From Populus alba (Eukaryota; Streptophyta; Magnoliopsida; Malpighiales; Salicaceae): a stretch of DNA of 64,000 nt. The notes beneath the pieces are model-generated. The model was not told the origin of the DNA and made no database searches. It was given only the letters and a program-made list of their open reading frames with translations. The DNA is taken from contig NC_133299.1 of assembly GCF_005239225.2 (NCBI RefSeq), positions 15,611,154-15,675,153 of the forward strand, given 5' to 3'. Position 1 is the first letter of the stretch; every line of letters starts with the position of its first letter. The position numbers were made by a program, and so were the translations under genes. Positions 22,970-35,624 of the stretch are shown here, in pieces.

Positions 22970-24540
22970 AACCATTTGCATAAAGGATGAGAGCATGATT
23001 GTCTTTTCAGTGGGGGCATTTTGATGTTTTTAAATTAATCTAATGCAAGGCGAGTATTTGCCTTTTCAAATTGCATTGCAAATTATCATAAATATCCTTA
23101 AGGTTAATGCATTGTTTGGTGTATTTTTACTTATAAAGTGCATAATAAAGTTACCAATCTAGCTTTATAAACAAAAAAAACTTTGGCAGGCTAGGAGGGG
23201 TGTTTGTGTCTTATCCTTTGTTTTTGTACAATAAAAACATTTCCTTGCCCTTGGGTTTTAGTTTTTTATGCCTTTAAGGGTAATTTTGTTATTATACTAT
23301 TGGTTTTTTTTTTTGTCATTGGATAAAGTGAGGGTTAGTTTTGTATTTTAATAAATTAATTAAATATATTAAAAAAATGTTGGCGCATGTCAGGCATGTG
23401 TCAGCACGTCAATCGCTACGTCGTCTTTAGATGGCATTTGCGGTTGATTTCGACAACTAAAAATATCATTTTGAGATGTCATTAATCAAATTCATCTCGA
23501 TGTCTTTTCTATGTTGAGATAACACATGTAGAAAACAGAGCTCCGGTTTGGCTTTGAAAGTCATCTTTTTTTTTGTTCTTTTTTTCTCTCTCTCCCTCGA
23601 TTCTTGCACCCTGCAATCTTTCAAATTAGCCCCTTAGCTTCTCTTTGTTTTTTGTTTTGTCCTTAATCTTTTATTTGATATTTGTTTTATTTTAAATAAT
23701 TTATGAAAATCAAAATTTGCTTCAATTTTATCATCATTTGAATTTTTTTTACTTCTCTTTGTTTTTTATTTAGTCCTTGATTTTTTGGTTAATATTTCTT
23801 TTATTTGGAATAACTTATGAAAATTGAAATTTGTTTCAATTTTGTCCTCATTTGAGTTTTAAAACTTGTCTTATTTAGTCTACATTCTTTTAATTACTAT
23901 TTATGTCATCTAAGATAATTTTTATAGTATAAAGTTTTTGGTGATTTCACCCTTGATTTTTTCCCTATCAAGTTTTATTCTTATTTTTTTTATTTTTTTT
24001 TTGCTTTGCTAATTTTTTTAGTTCGGTTTTTTTTTTTTTACATTTAATTTCACCCTTTAACATAAAATTGATTTGGATTTAAGCTTCTTGGTTAACTTCA
24101 TTTTGAAATTTCACAGATTTCAATTTAAAAAATTAACTCAGCTTAAGAATATTCACTAGGGGTTGCTTTTTCTTTTTATCATTCTTTTAAGTTATTTTTT
24201 TTAGATTTATCATTTTATTTTTATTTTATTGGAGATTAAGCTCATTGTTTTTTTTATATGCTTTTTACATCGTTTGTTTTTTTTTTTATTTGGTTGGGTT
24301 ATCATGGGTCTTTTTATGTTTTGTTTTTTTAAATATATTTTCTCAAAATATTTTTTTCTCTAATTAAATAGAGTTGATTGATTAAATATAAACGAATACT
24401 CATTTTATTGTGCTATGTTCAGTTTTCTTTTACAGAACATTACTTTAGCAAACCATGCAACTTCTTTTGATATTGTCTTGTATTTTTTGCAGTTGGTTTA
24501 AACCAACTTAACAAGCTCTTTTTTGTTGTGGTCGATATCT
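22970..24540 (+). repeat. T-rich dispersed repeat, copy 1
   Basis: A less AT-rich core (about 23370-23560, GCATGTCAGGCATGTGTCAGC) is followed by a long T-rich tract. The tract contains a tandem unit of about 118 bp, seen at 23633-23747 and 23753-23860. The same arrangement occurs at 29550-32060 and, inverted, at 61860-63320. No coding region is visible. Confidence 0.5.
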
Positions 24541-25179
24541 ATAATCGAGTGGCGGCGAGTCTCTAAGAATCTTTTATTTCTTTTCCTTAAAGGTAAAATA
24601 TTGATAGCTCATTTTTTATTTATTACTTGCATGCATGTGGTTTTTTACCATTTGTTTTATATTGTTGTTTTCAATTTAAATTAGATTATTAAATTAATTG
24701 ATTTTATTTATTGGATATATTCATGTTAACTCAAATATCAAGTTCATCTTGCTTCTTTTAAAACACATTCGCCTTATATGTCTATGCATGCATACTTGCT
24801 GGCTAATAATGTGCAAAAGTACCAACTAGTGCTGTATCTTGTCATACATTGAATTTCCACGCAAGATCAAGAGCATTGGATCTTCTCTCTACTTGGAAAT
24901 GCAACTGATAGAGACTGGAAAGTACTGCACCTCGATTATTTACTTAATTTATAAGCAAATTAAGTACACAGTCCAAAAGCAAAAAAAGAAGGAGAAAACA
25001 TCGATCTTTCTAGTTTCTACATTGTGCTAACCTAGCTACCTAGTTACCTGGCCAGGCAGCTTCTAACACTTTTCAAAGAAAATACCCAGGACATTCTTGA
25101 TTACTAGGCGGAAATTACAAAGAAGCTGCAATATCTAATTAATGTCGTGAAAATAATTATCTATAATTATCTATCGAGG

Positions 25180-27073
25180 TTAAAATCCGAAATCATCATC
25201 GAAATCAGCAGATTCCATCATGATACCATCCATGTCCAAACTGTGTGAGCTCGTCGTGCAAGATGAGTTGACCCCAGAAATCACATCGCCTTGATCAAAT
25301 GCAGACATATAATCATCAGGTGACAAGAGGTAATCAGAGGATGATGCTTGATTATTATACTGGGTGGTTGGATCATAACTTGGCATGTTCATGTTATCCT
25401 CCTTGTGGCAACATTCTTGTTTTACTGTTTGGAAGGATGCGAGGAGGGAGTCGCTTGGCTTGTTTGAAGCGTGGTCACCATTGCTGTTAAAGCTTATCAG
25501 TATGGAGGAGTCTATATCGTCGCGATGATCTCTTGGATCCAAGACAAATTGAGAAGCTTTTAGCGAGTTCTTGCACGTGTGGTGCCCGTAATATGTTGTA
25601 CGGTATAGAGGAGGTTCGTCTTGAATTCTTTGCACTTGCTTGATTGCTTGACATTGTTGATCATACTTGTGAGTGCACCTGAAGTAGTTCCTGTAGGGAA
25701 CAGCAGCAATGTTGCGTTTCATTAATTGTTCGATTATTAACTAGGTTTTCCTAGAAATTTGATGATTAAGAGATAAGAATTAAAATATGGATTGGTTAAT
25801 TATTTTTGAAATTCAGTATTGAAATTAATTTTATATATATATACCTTGGATATTTAGCATTGAGGATCACTTTCTGTCCATATTTTCTCCATGCATGGCC
25901 ATCATCGGTTAGAGTAGTGGAGTCATCTGTTCTTGAATGGGAACTTTTTCTGCAGGTAATAAAATTCAATTTTAACTAGTGTAATTAGCGTATGAAAAAA
26001 AAACAAAAAACTAATTGCTAGAAAAATGCATTAATTATAATTTAGATATTAATTTTAGTTTTGATATTATTTATTCTTATAATCAAGTTATAACATCATC
26101 AAGTAAAAATAATATTACAAGTACCTTTAATTATATTAAGAATAAACATAGAAAAATCGGCAATATGCAATCATGATATATAGTAAATTAATTTTCGAGC
26201 TTGCCAAGTAGGGGACCAAAAACATTGTCCACTCAAAGCAAAGATACCTTCTTGTTTCTTGTTGTCCTAACTAGCAACTTGCAAGTTCTTTGGTGGTTTC
26301 TTTTTTCTTTTTCCTTTTTTCTTTTTTTTTTCAAGCATGAGGAATGGGGCCTGAGCCTAAAAGAAAATATAATTACAAGTAATCATATGGGGTAGATTTA
26401 TCCCATCTCCATCCATCATGACCTTTAGGAAAGGAGATTAATGAAAAATAATATATAGGCATCTAAATTCTTTTTAACAAAAAGAATAACAAAGATCATC
26501 CTTGGTTTGATTCCAAAAATGTTTTTTTTTTAAAAAAATATAGAGTCGGAAAAGAAAAATCCAAATCGGAGACTCTCTAGACTCAGATGAGGGGGCTAGA
26601 TTATCGTTTAACTATGGATCCCTACTCCCTAACGGTATTTCAACAAGCTCTACTTGGCTAATGGAATTGTAAATGAAAAATAATATTATTAATGCGGTGT
26701 TTATCAGTAATCAGCAGCATATTAATTACCTTCTCTTGTAACATCCTCTCCTGTCCTTCAACTTCAACTCGGCAGTACCCTTGCCACTCTCCCCGGAATC
26801 CTTCGACGACTTCCGGCCACCCCAACAAGGTGAGCCCACTTGTGGAATTTGAGAGGCAACCTCATCAAACTCGCCCCCATTTAACATATAAAGAGAACTA
26901 TTGAAAGAATTCATGATTTTCTCGACAAGATCCTCAGCAAACACAGACTCATCAACCCCTATAGACCTGTTCACTACAAGTTTAAGCTGTGCTGCAATTT
27001 CTTGACCTCTAACTAGCTCATCTATCGCCTTCTTTCTGTTTGCTGGTAAATTCCCATGCCAAGAAGAATCCAT
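25180..27073 (-). CDS. Group III WRKY transcription factor, three exons
   Basis: Exons on the minus strand are 27073-26730, 25949-25845 and 25690-25180. Introns are GT-AG and phases join correctly (344, 105 and 511 nt; 319 residues). The DNA-binding domain has WRKYGQK at residues 135-141. Its zinc finger is C155-X7-C163-X23-H187-X-C189, the C2HC type that defines group III. The second intron splits the arginine codon of PRNYFRC, the conserved WRKY-domain intron position. The N-terminus ([18 protein letters not shown]) and the RRGCYKRRK basic segment resemble the WRKY54/70 and WRKY41/53 branch, whose members act in salicylate signalling, defence and senescence. The C-terminus is Asp/Ser-rich and may activate transcription. 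I chose the start at 27073 (MDSSWHGN); a start at 27118 in the same frame would add 15 residues. No defects are seen. Confidence 0.93.
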
Positions 27074-27399
27074 TTTCTGGTGTTTGGGTGCTCTCTGTGG
27101 TCTCTCAGCTAGGGTCAAGAAGAGGCCAAGGTTGGAGCATGAAGACGCTCGAGAGCTCTCTTCAGTGTCTCGTAGGGCTCAGTAGTGACCAGAAGTGGAG
27201 TCGAAGGGATCCTTTTAACATGGAGGGATTGCATTGCGTTTTTCGCAGCATATGCAAGGAAGAAGGCTAAAGGAACCTTGCAAGAAAATTCCACAAAATT
27301 TTGATTTACAATCCCAGGCGCTGTCTGTAAATCACGCGCTTCGATGGAGTAAAACCACGCGGAATCTATTTGAATTTTGATGGATTGTTTACTTGTCTT

Positions 27400-27500
27400 T
27401 CATCACGTCACCAAGGAGCGCGTGGGCTATGACATTTAGACGCTTACGATTGGTACGTGATGTCAATTTTCGATGTCACTAAGGACCGCGTCAGCGTCAT
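27400..27500 (-). promoter_or_regulatory. TGACG pair and W-box upstream of the WRKY gene
   Basis: About 330-430 bp upstream of the WRKY start codon the minus strand carries TGACG at 27410-27406, 27493-27489 and 27499-27495; the last two are separated by one base. TTGAC (W-box core) lies at 27466-27462. TGACG pairs resemble as-1 elements bound by TGA bZIP factors in salicylate responses, and W-boxes allow WRKY autoregulation. The motifs are seen directly; their function is inferred. A near-repeat of about 20 bases, GTCACxAAGGAxCGCGT, occurs twice here, about 68 bases apart. Confidence 0.45.
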
Positions 27501-27509
27501 GCGGACTAG

Positions 27510-29540
27510 TTTCCTTGTTTTAATGTAACGAAATACCTATAATACCCCTCACGTTACGGTGCTCGCTTAAAAACGCCATCCTCAAATAAATGATTTCTAC
27601 AAAAAATATCAGAGTAAATTAAAATTATTGTCTGAATAGCACACAAAATAGTACAACTTATAAAAGTCTTCTTTTGTAATATTTATAACCTGTCGCTGTC
27701 TAATAAAAATTATTAAATGAGTAAGAGAGAGGAGATAGTAAAATAAAGATAATATATTATTTTTCTTTAAATTTTTAAATTTATCTTATTAAATTTTTTT
27801 TTATAATACTTATATTGTCATAATCAGAATTTTAATGTTTTTATATAATCTCTTTTTTTTTCTCTTCATTTTCCTATATATTTAATATTTTTTATTGAAA
27901 GTTAGTTTTTTTGAATAACAATAAGCTATAAATATTATGTTTTTAAAATGTGATATATATAAATTAGGCTATTTCACTCATTTTTTTTTCATCCATGTTA
28001 TTTCATCAATTTGTTCTTGAAAAATATGATAATAAATAACCAAAATAAAAAGATAAAGAGGAGAGAGGAATAAAAAAAAGTAATAAGAAGAAAATTAAAA
28101 ATATATAATCTTATGGCTATATCATATATGATTTTTTCCACTTCTTTTTGTATGAATACTCTAAGCTAATTTGCATATTTACCCATGCTCAAACTCATAT
28201 CAGGATTATTTTAAGAAATCGTGTTTTTTTTTATTTGGTAAATTAAAAAAAAAACTAAATTCTTTTAGATAATAATACTAAAGTATTATATAAAAGAATA
28301 AAAAAGAGAATAAAATTTATTCCGACCACTTAACTTATTAGAATTTTACAATAAGATATACCCATATTAGTCTTTGTATATAAAAACTAAATTACTTTTA
28401 AATTAGATGAATGAGACTGTCTGTGTCCAAAATAATATATTCTCAAATAATTAATTCCTATTTTCTTTAAGTATTTCTTCAAAATAAACATGTTTTACTT
28501 TCAAACAAATACAAGTATTAATTCAAATTAAGTTTTTTTTTAAAAAAAAATATTTGGCTTTGATGTATTTAAAAGAATTTAATAAGTTATTAAATATTGA
28601 CTCTAAACTTATTTATTAAACAAGCATCTTAAAATTATAATACAAAAGTGATAGTGCTGAATCATTATTTTATTTTATTTATTTTATTTTTTAAGTTTGG
28701 ATAAGAATGCATGAGCAGTGATAAGATGAAGTGGACCAACTTTAATTTTAATGAAGGGTACACTTCGTACACCATGCATTGGTTAGGTGCATGAACCTTA
28801 ATTGAATGTTCCTGCTATGAAATCACATGTGGGCCAGCTCACCTCTTACCACTTTTATCAAGGAAATGATAATATCCATGAAAACTAGACTTGATAATAG
28901 TAAGAACAATGATGATAATTATAATAAAAAATAAATAAAAACTATCCTAAAATATTATATTGTGGAGAAAGATTTATTGTAGAATAAATTATTATAGTAT
29001 AATGATGTTTTTATCTTCAACAATGTAAGCCAAAGGAAGTATAAATCGAAGGGCAAACGGTTATTTTTACGAAGTTTAATTAATATTATCAAATTAAATG
29101 AGAATAAATTTGTCTTTTTATATTTTTATTGTACGATTGAATTGTTAATTATATTTAAAATATAAAAAAAAAAACGTAACTAGAGGGCAGGGGGATTTTT
29201 TACTTTTTTTTTTTTTTTCTTGGTATAATGGTTTAACTATCTCTGAAATTTTATTTTCTTGAAACTGCATTTAGAGGTGTTTTAATCATTTTATTATGGC
29301 TTTTTATAATTATCAAATAGATTCAAGAATAATTAGATATTTTAACACACATAAATTTATTTTAAAGATAAAAGTGGTCAAGGCAAGCAACATATCTTCT
29401 AGTTAGTGTAGGAAGCTCGCACCTTTCAAGCGGGATGTATTGGCTCCTCTACTAGTAAAACACAATCTTTCATGACGATGTTAAGAGCAACACATTAAGG
29501 TCTTTCCAATGATGGGGCACATGTCGACGGCGAACCAGTG
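27510..29540. other. Intergenic, AT-rich, no gene recognised
   Basis: Highly AT-rich sequence with long A and T runs. I found no coding frame or clear transposon end. Confidence 0.5.
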
Positions 29541-29549
29541 GTGTAGCTA

Positions 29550-32060
29550 TAATTTTTTTTTTCCTTCTCCTCCTCTTTTTCGCTCTATTCTCTTTGATAA
29601 AATACAAAAAAATAAATTTCATTTGTTTTTGTAAATAATTTGATCCTTATTCTTTTTATTGGTATTTTTTTTTAATCTTTTGTAGATTAATTTTTTTTTC
29701 TTCAATTTCATTTAATTTTCATATCGAATTTGATCATCATTCTTTTAATTACTATTTATTTTTTTTTTATCCTTTTCTTAATTGAATGTTGTTTTCAATT
29801 TCATCCCTCAATATTTGATTTATTTTTATGTCAAATTTGGTCCCCTTTTCTTTTTATTGCTATTTGTTTTGTTTTTTTATCATTTTTTTTCCTAATTCCA
29901 TCCCTCATTATTTTGTGATTGAGAATTTTATTTTGTTATTTTTTAGGATTTGTCTTTTATAGAGTTAGTCTTGTGCTCATGATCAGGGTCATAAGTTTTG
30001 AATATTAACATGGGTTGACCTTGGTTTTTTTTTAGGCTTTTTATTAAATTTGGTTTTTTTTCCAATCTTATTTTTCAATGTTTGATTTATTGAGAAAAGA
30101 TCTTCACAATTATTATTATTATTTCTTTTTTTTTACGGGGTTATTCCAATCTTATGGCTATGGTTGTGAGGTCAACAACTTAACCTAGGATGAGTTGGAT
30201 CTTTTTTTTCTCCATTGCTTTTTTTTTAAAATGATATTTTTTGTTTTGTCTTTTAATATTGGATTATTTGATAATTGAGCTTTATTAGATTATTCAATTT
30301 GTTTTCGACATGATCACCCTGATATCGCGACCATATCACAGATATGGCATGCTAACCAAGATGGGTCAGGGTCGATTTTTTTTATCTTTTTTTCTTTGCT
30401 AGTTTTTTGTCAGTTTATTTATTGTCATTATATTTTTTTTATTCATATTATTCAAGTTATATGAGATAATTAAACCATGTTGAGTAAATGGCTTGACTCT
30501 TGATTTTTCTTTTTTCTTTGAGAACGTTTACATCACCTTGACATCCTTTTTTTACGATGGAAAAAATTCAGGATAATTCATAGCATAACGCGAATCACCT
30601 ATCTAGTAATCAATAAAAACTAATATTATCGAGAAAAACATTGTTCAGGCAAACTTATAGGCACCGCTAACTAGAACAATGTCATGATGATTTTGCCCTT
30701 CTCATTAAAAAATATTAAATTGGCTATTAGGGGCATTAAAGTCTTTTCACCATGCTCATTAGTCATTACCAAATATATAAGGCACAAATAATTCCTTATG
30801 CATTTTAAAAGAACAATTAAATTATCAAAATATTATTGAAAAAAAATATATAAACTAGCACCCAAGGGTGTTTTAGTATTTTTCACACTAATTTTTCCAT
30901 TATTATTATACTATTAAATGAAGCTAGATTTGGTATTTTACTAAATATAAAATAATATTAAAAATTAAAAATTGGTTGCCACGTGTCACACTCATGTTAG
31001 TGTATGGGAGATACATGCACCCTTTGAGTGGTGCTTGAGGCATCTCTTGGTGACGAAACACTCGTTGTTGTGGTGTTATTGGAACCTCTTTGACATCCTT
31101 TTCATTTTGAGACGATGCATGGTGGTGTTAGGGCGGCGATGTGAGCCAAATGAACTTTTTTTCTCCTCCCTCTTTTTTTTTTCATTAACTCGAAAATCAT
31201 GCAAGGCATGAAAAATTGTAAAGTTGTCTTCTAATTTATTAAAATATAAGATTTGATTCTTATTCTTATTCTTTTGATTTTGATTTTTTGTTTTTGATCC
31301 TTCTGTAAGATTTTGATTTTTTTTCAATTTCATTATTCAATCTCAATTTGTGATATGTTAATTTTTTTCAATTTAGTCCTCTTTCTTTTGATTTTTTTTG
31401 CTTTTTTTTTAAAAAAATTAATTTCTAATTTTAATTTCACCCTTTAATCAAAAATATTTTTTTGTACTTCAATTTTGATTTTCATTCTTTTAATTGCTAT
31501 TTTTTTTTTGTAAAATTGAATTTTTTTTTTCAATTTTATCCTTCAATATTTGATTGGTTAAGAATTGATTATTGTGGTTTTTCTAGACATTATGCTTTTG
31601 GTCTAATGACTATGGTCACAAGTTTGAAAAAACAACATGAGTTGATTTTATTTTTTTTACAAAAAATAAGCTTTGTGGTTTTCTTTGTTTTCTTTTCTAT
31701 TGACTTATTCCGATCTCATAACTTGAGCTACGAGTTTGATGGATTAACTCGTATTGGATTGATCCTTATTACCTGGATTGCAAGTTTTTCATGATAACTC
31801 GGGTTGAATCGAACTAGTTTTTTTGTCTTGTTTTACCAAAAAATTTCCTTTTGTATTTAATAGGCTGAGAATTGAGCTATGTCTTTTATCCCTTTTGAAA
31901 AACATATTTTTTTCCTAGGTTATCATGGTTAATTTTTAAATTTTGGTTTATCTATTTTTGTTACTTATTTTTTCTATTATCTAATTAAAATAAAACTAAC
32001 TTATTTGACCCAGTCGAGCTATGACCCGAGTGTGGATTTTGCTTCATGTTTTAAAACATG
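29550..32060 (+). repeat. T-rich dispersed repeat, copy 2 (compound)
   Basis: T-rich tandem sequence at 29550-30540 with recurring phrases such as CAATTTCATCCCTCAATATTTG is followed by a mixed segment. That segment includes GGCATTAAAGTCTTTTCACCATGCTCATTAG at about 30733 in modified form and a GGTTGCCACGTGTCACAC block at about 30973. A second T-rich tract covers 31150-32040. The mixed segment matches the complement of 62690-63250. Open frames here are built of Phe/Leu/Ile and appear non-coding. Confidence 0.55.
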
Positions 32061-32160
32061 TGTTGCGGCATCTAAACATTATTTTTTACACAAAAAACAA
32101 AATATCAACCTAGCGACAAAGCATGGGTCCATAGCTAATAATAATAATGAAAGAACCATC

Positions 32161-32355
32161 TAAAAGGTGGCTCAGTGGTAAAAGCTTGGGACTAAAGGGG
32201 TTGCTCCCCCTGTGGTCTCAAGTTTGAGCCTTGTGGTTGTTAATATGATGGCTACTAGAAACTTATATGGTCGTTAACTTCAGGGCCCGTGGGATTAGTT
32301 GAGGTGCACGCAAGCTGGCCCAGACACCCACGTTAATAATAATAATAAAAAAAAG
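32161..32355 (+). mobile_element. tRNA-derived SINE, second family member
   Basis: A clear box A (TGGCTCAGTGGT, 32168-32179) and box B (GGTCTCAAGTTTGAGCC, 32214-32230) are present. The 3' body GAGGTGCACGCAAGCTGGCC matches the SINE at 1860-2065, and the tail is (AAT)n plus A. It is better preserved than the first copy. A target duplication was not resolved because both flanks are AAT-rich. Confidence 0.75.
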
Positions 32356-32504
32356 AGCAATAAAATTGTTTTCAAATAAGTTTAATGAATCATTGTTTTG
32401 AATAATTAAGTCATTCATGGAAAAAAAAAAAACTCATTTGAAAAAAATTATTATAAAAATACTAAAAGGATATTGCTATATTATTATAGTCAGACCCAAA
32501 AATA

Positions 32505-32815
32505 CTATTCACTGGAAAAGAGTTTTGTGTTTTATTTTTTATTATTTGTTTTTAATTTAATCCTTTAACAACCCAATTTTTTTAAAAAAATTAATTATTC
32601 AATATTAAGTTGTGTTTGGAAAATATGCTATGCAATTTTTTTTAAAAAAATTTCTGTATACTGAGTTATAATTTGATTTCATGGATTTTATTTTTTTTTT
32701 TCCTTGATTTCAACCTCCAACATTTAATTTGTTAAAGGCATGGTTATTAAACCTATTCATTGGAATATAGTTTTGTTTTTTGTTTTTTTTATTATTTGTT
32801 TTCAATTTAATCCTT

Positions 32816-32854
<39 letters not shown>

Positions 32855-33013
32855 TTTTTTTTAATCTTATTATTCAATATTAGGTTGTTTTGGAAATTGT
32901 ACTTTGTATTTAAAAAAAAAAACATTATTTATATGGAGTTATACACCGATCTCATGGATTTAGTTTTTTTTTCCTCGATTTCAACCATTAACATTTAATT
33001 TGTTGAAACTATA
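32505..33013. repeat. Tandem duplication, unit about 248 bp
   Basis: Two head-to-tail copies start at CTATTCACTGG (32505) and CTATTCATTGG (32753). Both run through AATTTAATCCTTCAACAA, TTATTCAATATTA, GATCTCATGGATTT-like and CATTTAATTTGTT landmarks. The second copy carries an (AT)n tract at 32822-32851. Confidence 0.65.
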
Positions 33014-33199
33014 GATATTAAATTTGGTTCGGGGATTGACCTGACCAAGGGCCAGGTCAGGAGTCACACAGGTTAACCCGATTCAACCTAGAAATTTTTT
33101 TTAAAAAAATATGATTTAAATATCCCACATGAAAAAGTTAAGAAACAATCTATGTAGATGTAGATTATGTGTGTTTTAAATAATAATTTTTTTTAAAAA

Positions 33200-33935
33200 A
33201 AAATTATTCCACACTAAAAAGATATTATTTTCTCCTTTTAAATTGAGGTATATCTTAGTGTGTTTAGATAGGAAGTAGCATGTGCTTTTTTTTTTTCTAG
33301 TAAAAAAACATGTTTTTTTTTTAGTTTTTGAAAGTGTGGTTTGTGCTTAAAAGGATGTTGTATCTTTGAAAAAAAAACCACCACATTTCCAAGCCAAACA
33401 CACTGACAAAAAGGTTTGCTATCCAACATTGAAAAAACATAATTTTCTTCTTGTGAATATAAAGTATATATATTAATGGACTTTCAATCCTACATTGAAA
33501 AAATAAAATCTTCTTCTAGTGTTTATATAGTAAACTTTGATATGGATTGGTAGCCAACAAAGAAAGGGTGGTAGGCTCATGCGTATAAGATTGGGCTGAA
33601 CAAGAGAAAAACCTCTTATTGCCACCCTTATACGCGAGACAATAAAGATACTTTTTTATAAAAAAAATTTTTGTTTTCAGTAATAATTTCCACACTTAAA
33701 AGATATTATATTCTCCTTTTAAATTGAGATATTTAAACTAAAAAAGGTTTACTAACTCACATTGAAAAATCACAATTTTTTTCTTGTGAATATAAAGTAT
33801 ATATACTAATAAGCTATCAATCCCCACATTGAAAAAAGGGTGATAGGCTCATACATATAAGATTGGGTTGAACAAGAGAAAAACCTCTTATTGCCACTCC
33901 TTTGCACAAGACAGTACCTATACTTTTTGTAAAAC
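33200..33935. repeat. Partial direct duplication with recurrent CCACATTGAAAAA motif
   Basis: The block containing TCTCCTTTTAAATTGAG, ACATTGAAAAA, TTCTTGTGAATATAAAG and AACAAGAGAAAAACCTC occurs at about 33206-33650 and again, shorter, at about 33686-33930. Variants of CCACATTGAAAAA or CCACACTAAAAAG recur at 33121, 33206, 33421, 33487, 33688, 33750 and 33811. It resembles regulatory parts of LTR elements but I cannot assign it. Confidence 0.55.
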
Positions 33936-33939
33936 TCGC

Positions 33940-35415
33940 TTATAAATGGAATTTAAAAAAAAAACAAAGAAATAACATTAGTTTTTAATAACTTCTTTGT
34001 TCTTATAAGTCCTAAAAGACATTGCTTTTTTTTTTTGGGAAGAGATTACTATTTTTTTACTTTTAAAACGAATACAAGGAATTGAGATTTATAATTTCTT
34101 TTCTAGAATATAATCTTTGGGTTTTTGTTTCAAACTACAAGCTAGTTTTACTAACTAAATTCCCATATTGATTTTGAATTTAAAGTAATTGCAAGAAAGA
34201 TTATACATACACTAATTAGGTGTGACTAGTCTATCTACAAGCTAATTGAAATTGGGATATATCAAAATGACACATAAATATTTACAACCACATACCTTGT
34301 AAGCTTCAAGATTTAAAAAAAAATATATAAAGCATCACTCTCATGGCCACATTTTTTGTGTAAATTTTGCACAAATGGAAACATATATATAAATAAAATA
34401 AAAGATATATATAGATGAAGTAGTTGTCAAATGAATTTCATAGTTATTTCAAATTTTCCATGTGATGTTTTGTGGTGGGACAAATCCGTTGTTTATTTGA
34501 CTAAATGTTTGTCCTCTATTGCTTGTTTCATTGTCCTAAAATATAAAAGATCTTATGTTATACACTAATTTATAATCATATGAAGAACTATTTATTTAAT
34601 TGTTGACACATGAAATTCTGTCCTTGCTTCTATTCTAGCCCTTTGTAACCCCCTTTCCACCTCCTCCTCCTCCTCCTCCTGGTAGCTATGGGGAGAAGAC
34701 GTGAATGCATTCAAAAAACCAAAAAAAAAAAAAAAAACATGGCTGATTAGAGGGCATCATTCACCAGAAACCACCCAATTTCCATTTTGTTAAAAACAAA
34801 GCTGTTTTCTTGCTGTTTTTTTTAGTGATATCAACCGATGAGTTTTTTATTCAACGGAATCAATTTATATGTTCATCGCAATAATTTCCTTTAAATGATT
34901 TTAAGAATATATTATCTAATCTATTAATTTGTACATCTCAGATCATGAGCCGAGCACGCAGAACAAGACCTGACATGAGAAAAATGATTTGACATTAATT
35001 ACCATAATCTTAAGAAGGAATCTCCAGTTGCCTTTCTTATGAAAGATTAAAAATTACTTAATATGGTAAGGTTTGCATTTACACAGAGGCAAGCAACAGC
35101 TCTGATCCCCGCAGAGGGTGGCTAGATTGATGCCATTGTAGAAGGTGAAAGGGCAATGATCGAGTCTGTAGCTGGGTCATGTTCATGCATCCCATTTCAA
35201 AATGCTTAAACCCACGTGTGGAATTCAAGCTTTCACACTCGCCTACCTCTTGAATTCTTATAGTATTCTTTCCTCTCCGTGCCTAAAATATGAACAACAG
35301 GAAGCTGTTCACACTAGCGATGATTTCTGTATTCCCTTCTTTTTTTTCTTTTTTTAATCTGTGAAGAGGGGACCTCCTGCAATTTGCATAAATATACAAT
35401 TATAATGATCTGTGT
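33940..35415. other. Intergenic, no gene recognised
   Basis: AT-rich to about 35000 with a (CCT)n tract at about 34662-34680; 35080-35300 is less AT-rich. No coding frame or RNA gene could be supported. Confidence 0.45.
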
Positions 35416-35418
35416 GAG

Positions 35419-35620
35419 GGCCAATCCTCTCGATCGCTGGTTTCCTTGAAAACCTCCAAGAAATACCAGTCAACTTCCATGGTATTTGCTGATCCAATCC
35501 TCTTGCTGGTTTCCTTGAAAACCTCCAAGAAATACAGTCAACTTTCATGGTAGTTGCTCGGCCGATCGAGCCACCTAGTGGCTTCCTTGAAAACTTCTCA
35601 GGTATACCAGTCAACTCGTT
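35419..35620. repeat. Three degenerate copies of a ~70-bp unit
   Basis: Three consecutive units each contain TGGTTTCCTTGAAAACCTCC or a variant, GAAATACCAGTCAACT and CATGGTA, with a CCAATCCTCT or CGATCGAGCC spacer. An open frame runs through on the minus strand (35614-35354) and shows repeated SWRFSRKPA-like segments only because the DNA repeats. Confidence 0.7.
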
Positions 35621-35624
35621 GGTT

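Noticed and set aside
24839..25030. 63-codon open frame next to the WRKY gene
   Set aside because: Lys/Ile-rich translation of AT-rich sequence on the opposite strand from the gene; no similarity.
32161..32235. tRNA-like sequence with boxes A and B
   Set aside because: It cannot form a full cloverleaf and continues into the SINE body and tail, so it is a SINE head and not a tRNA gene.
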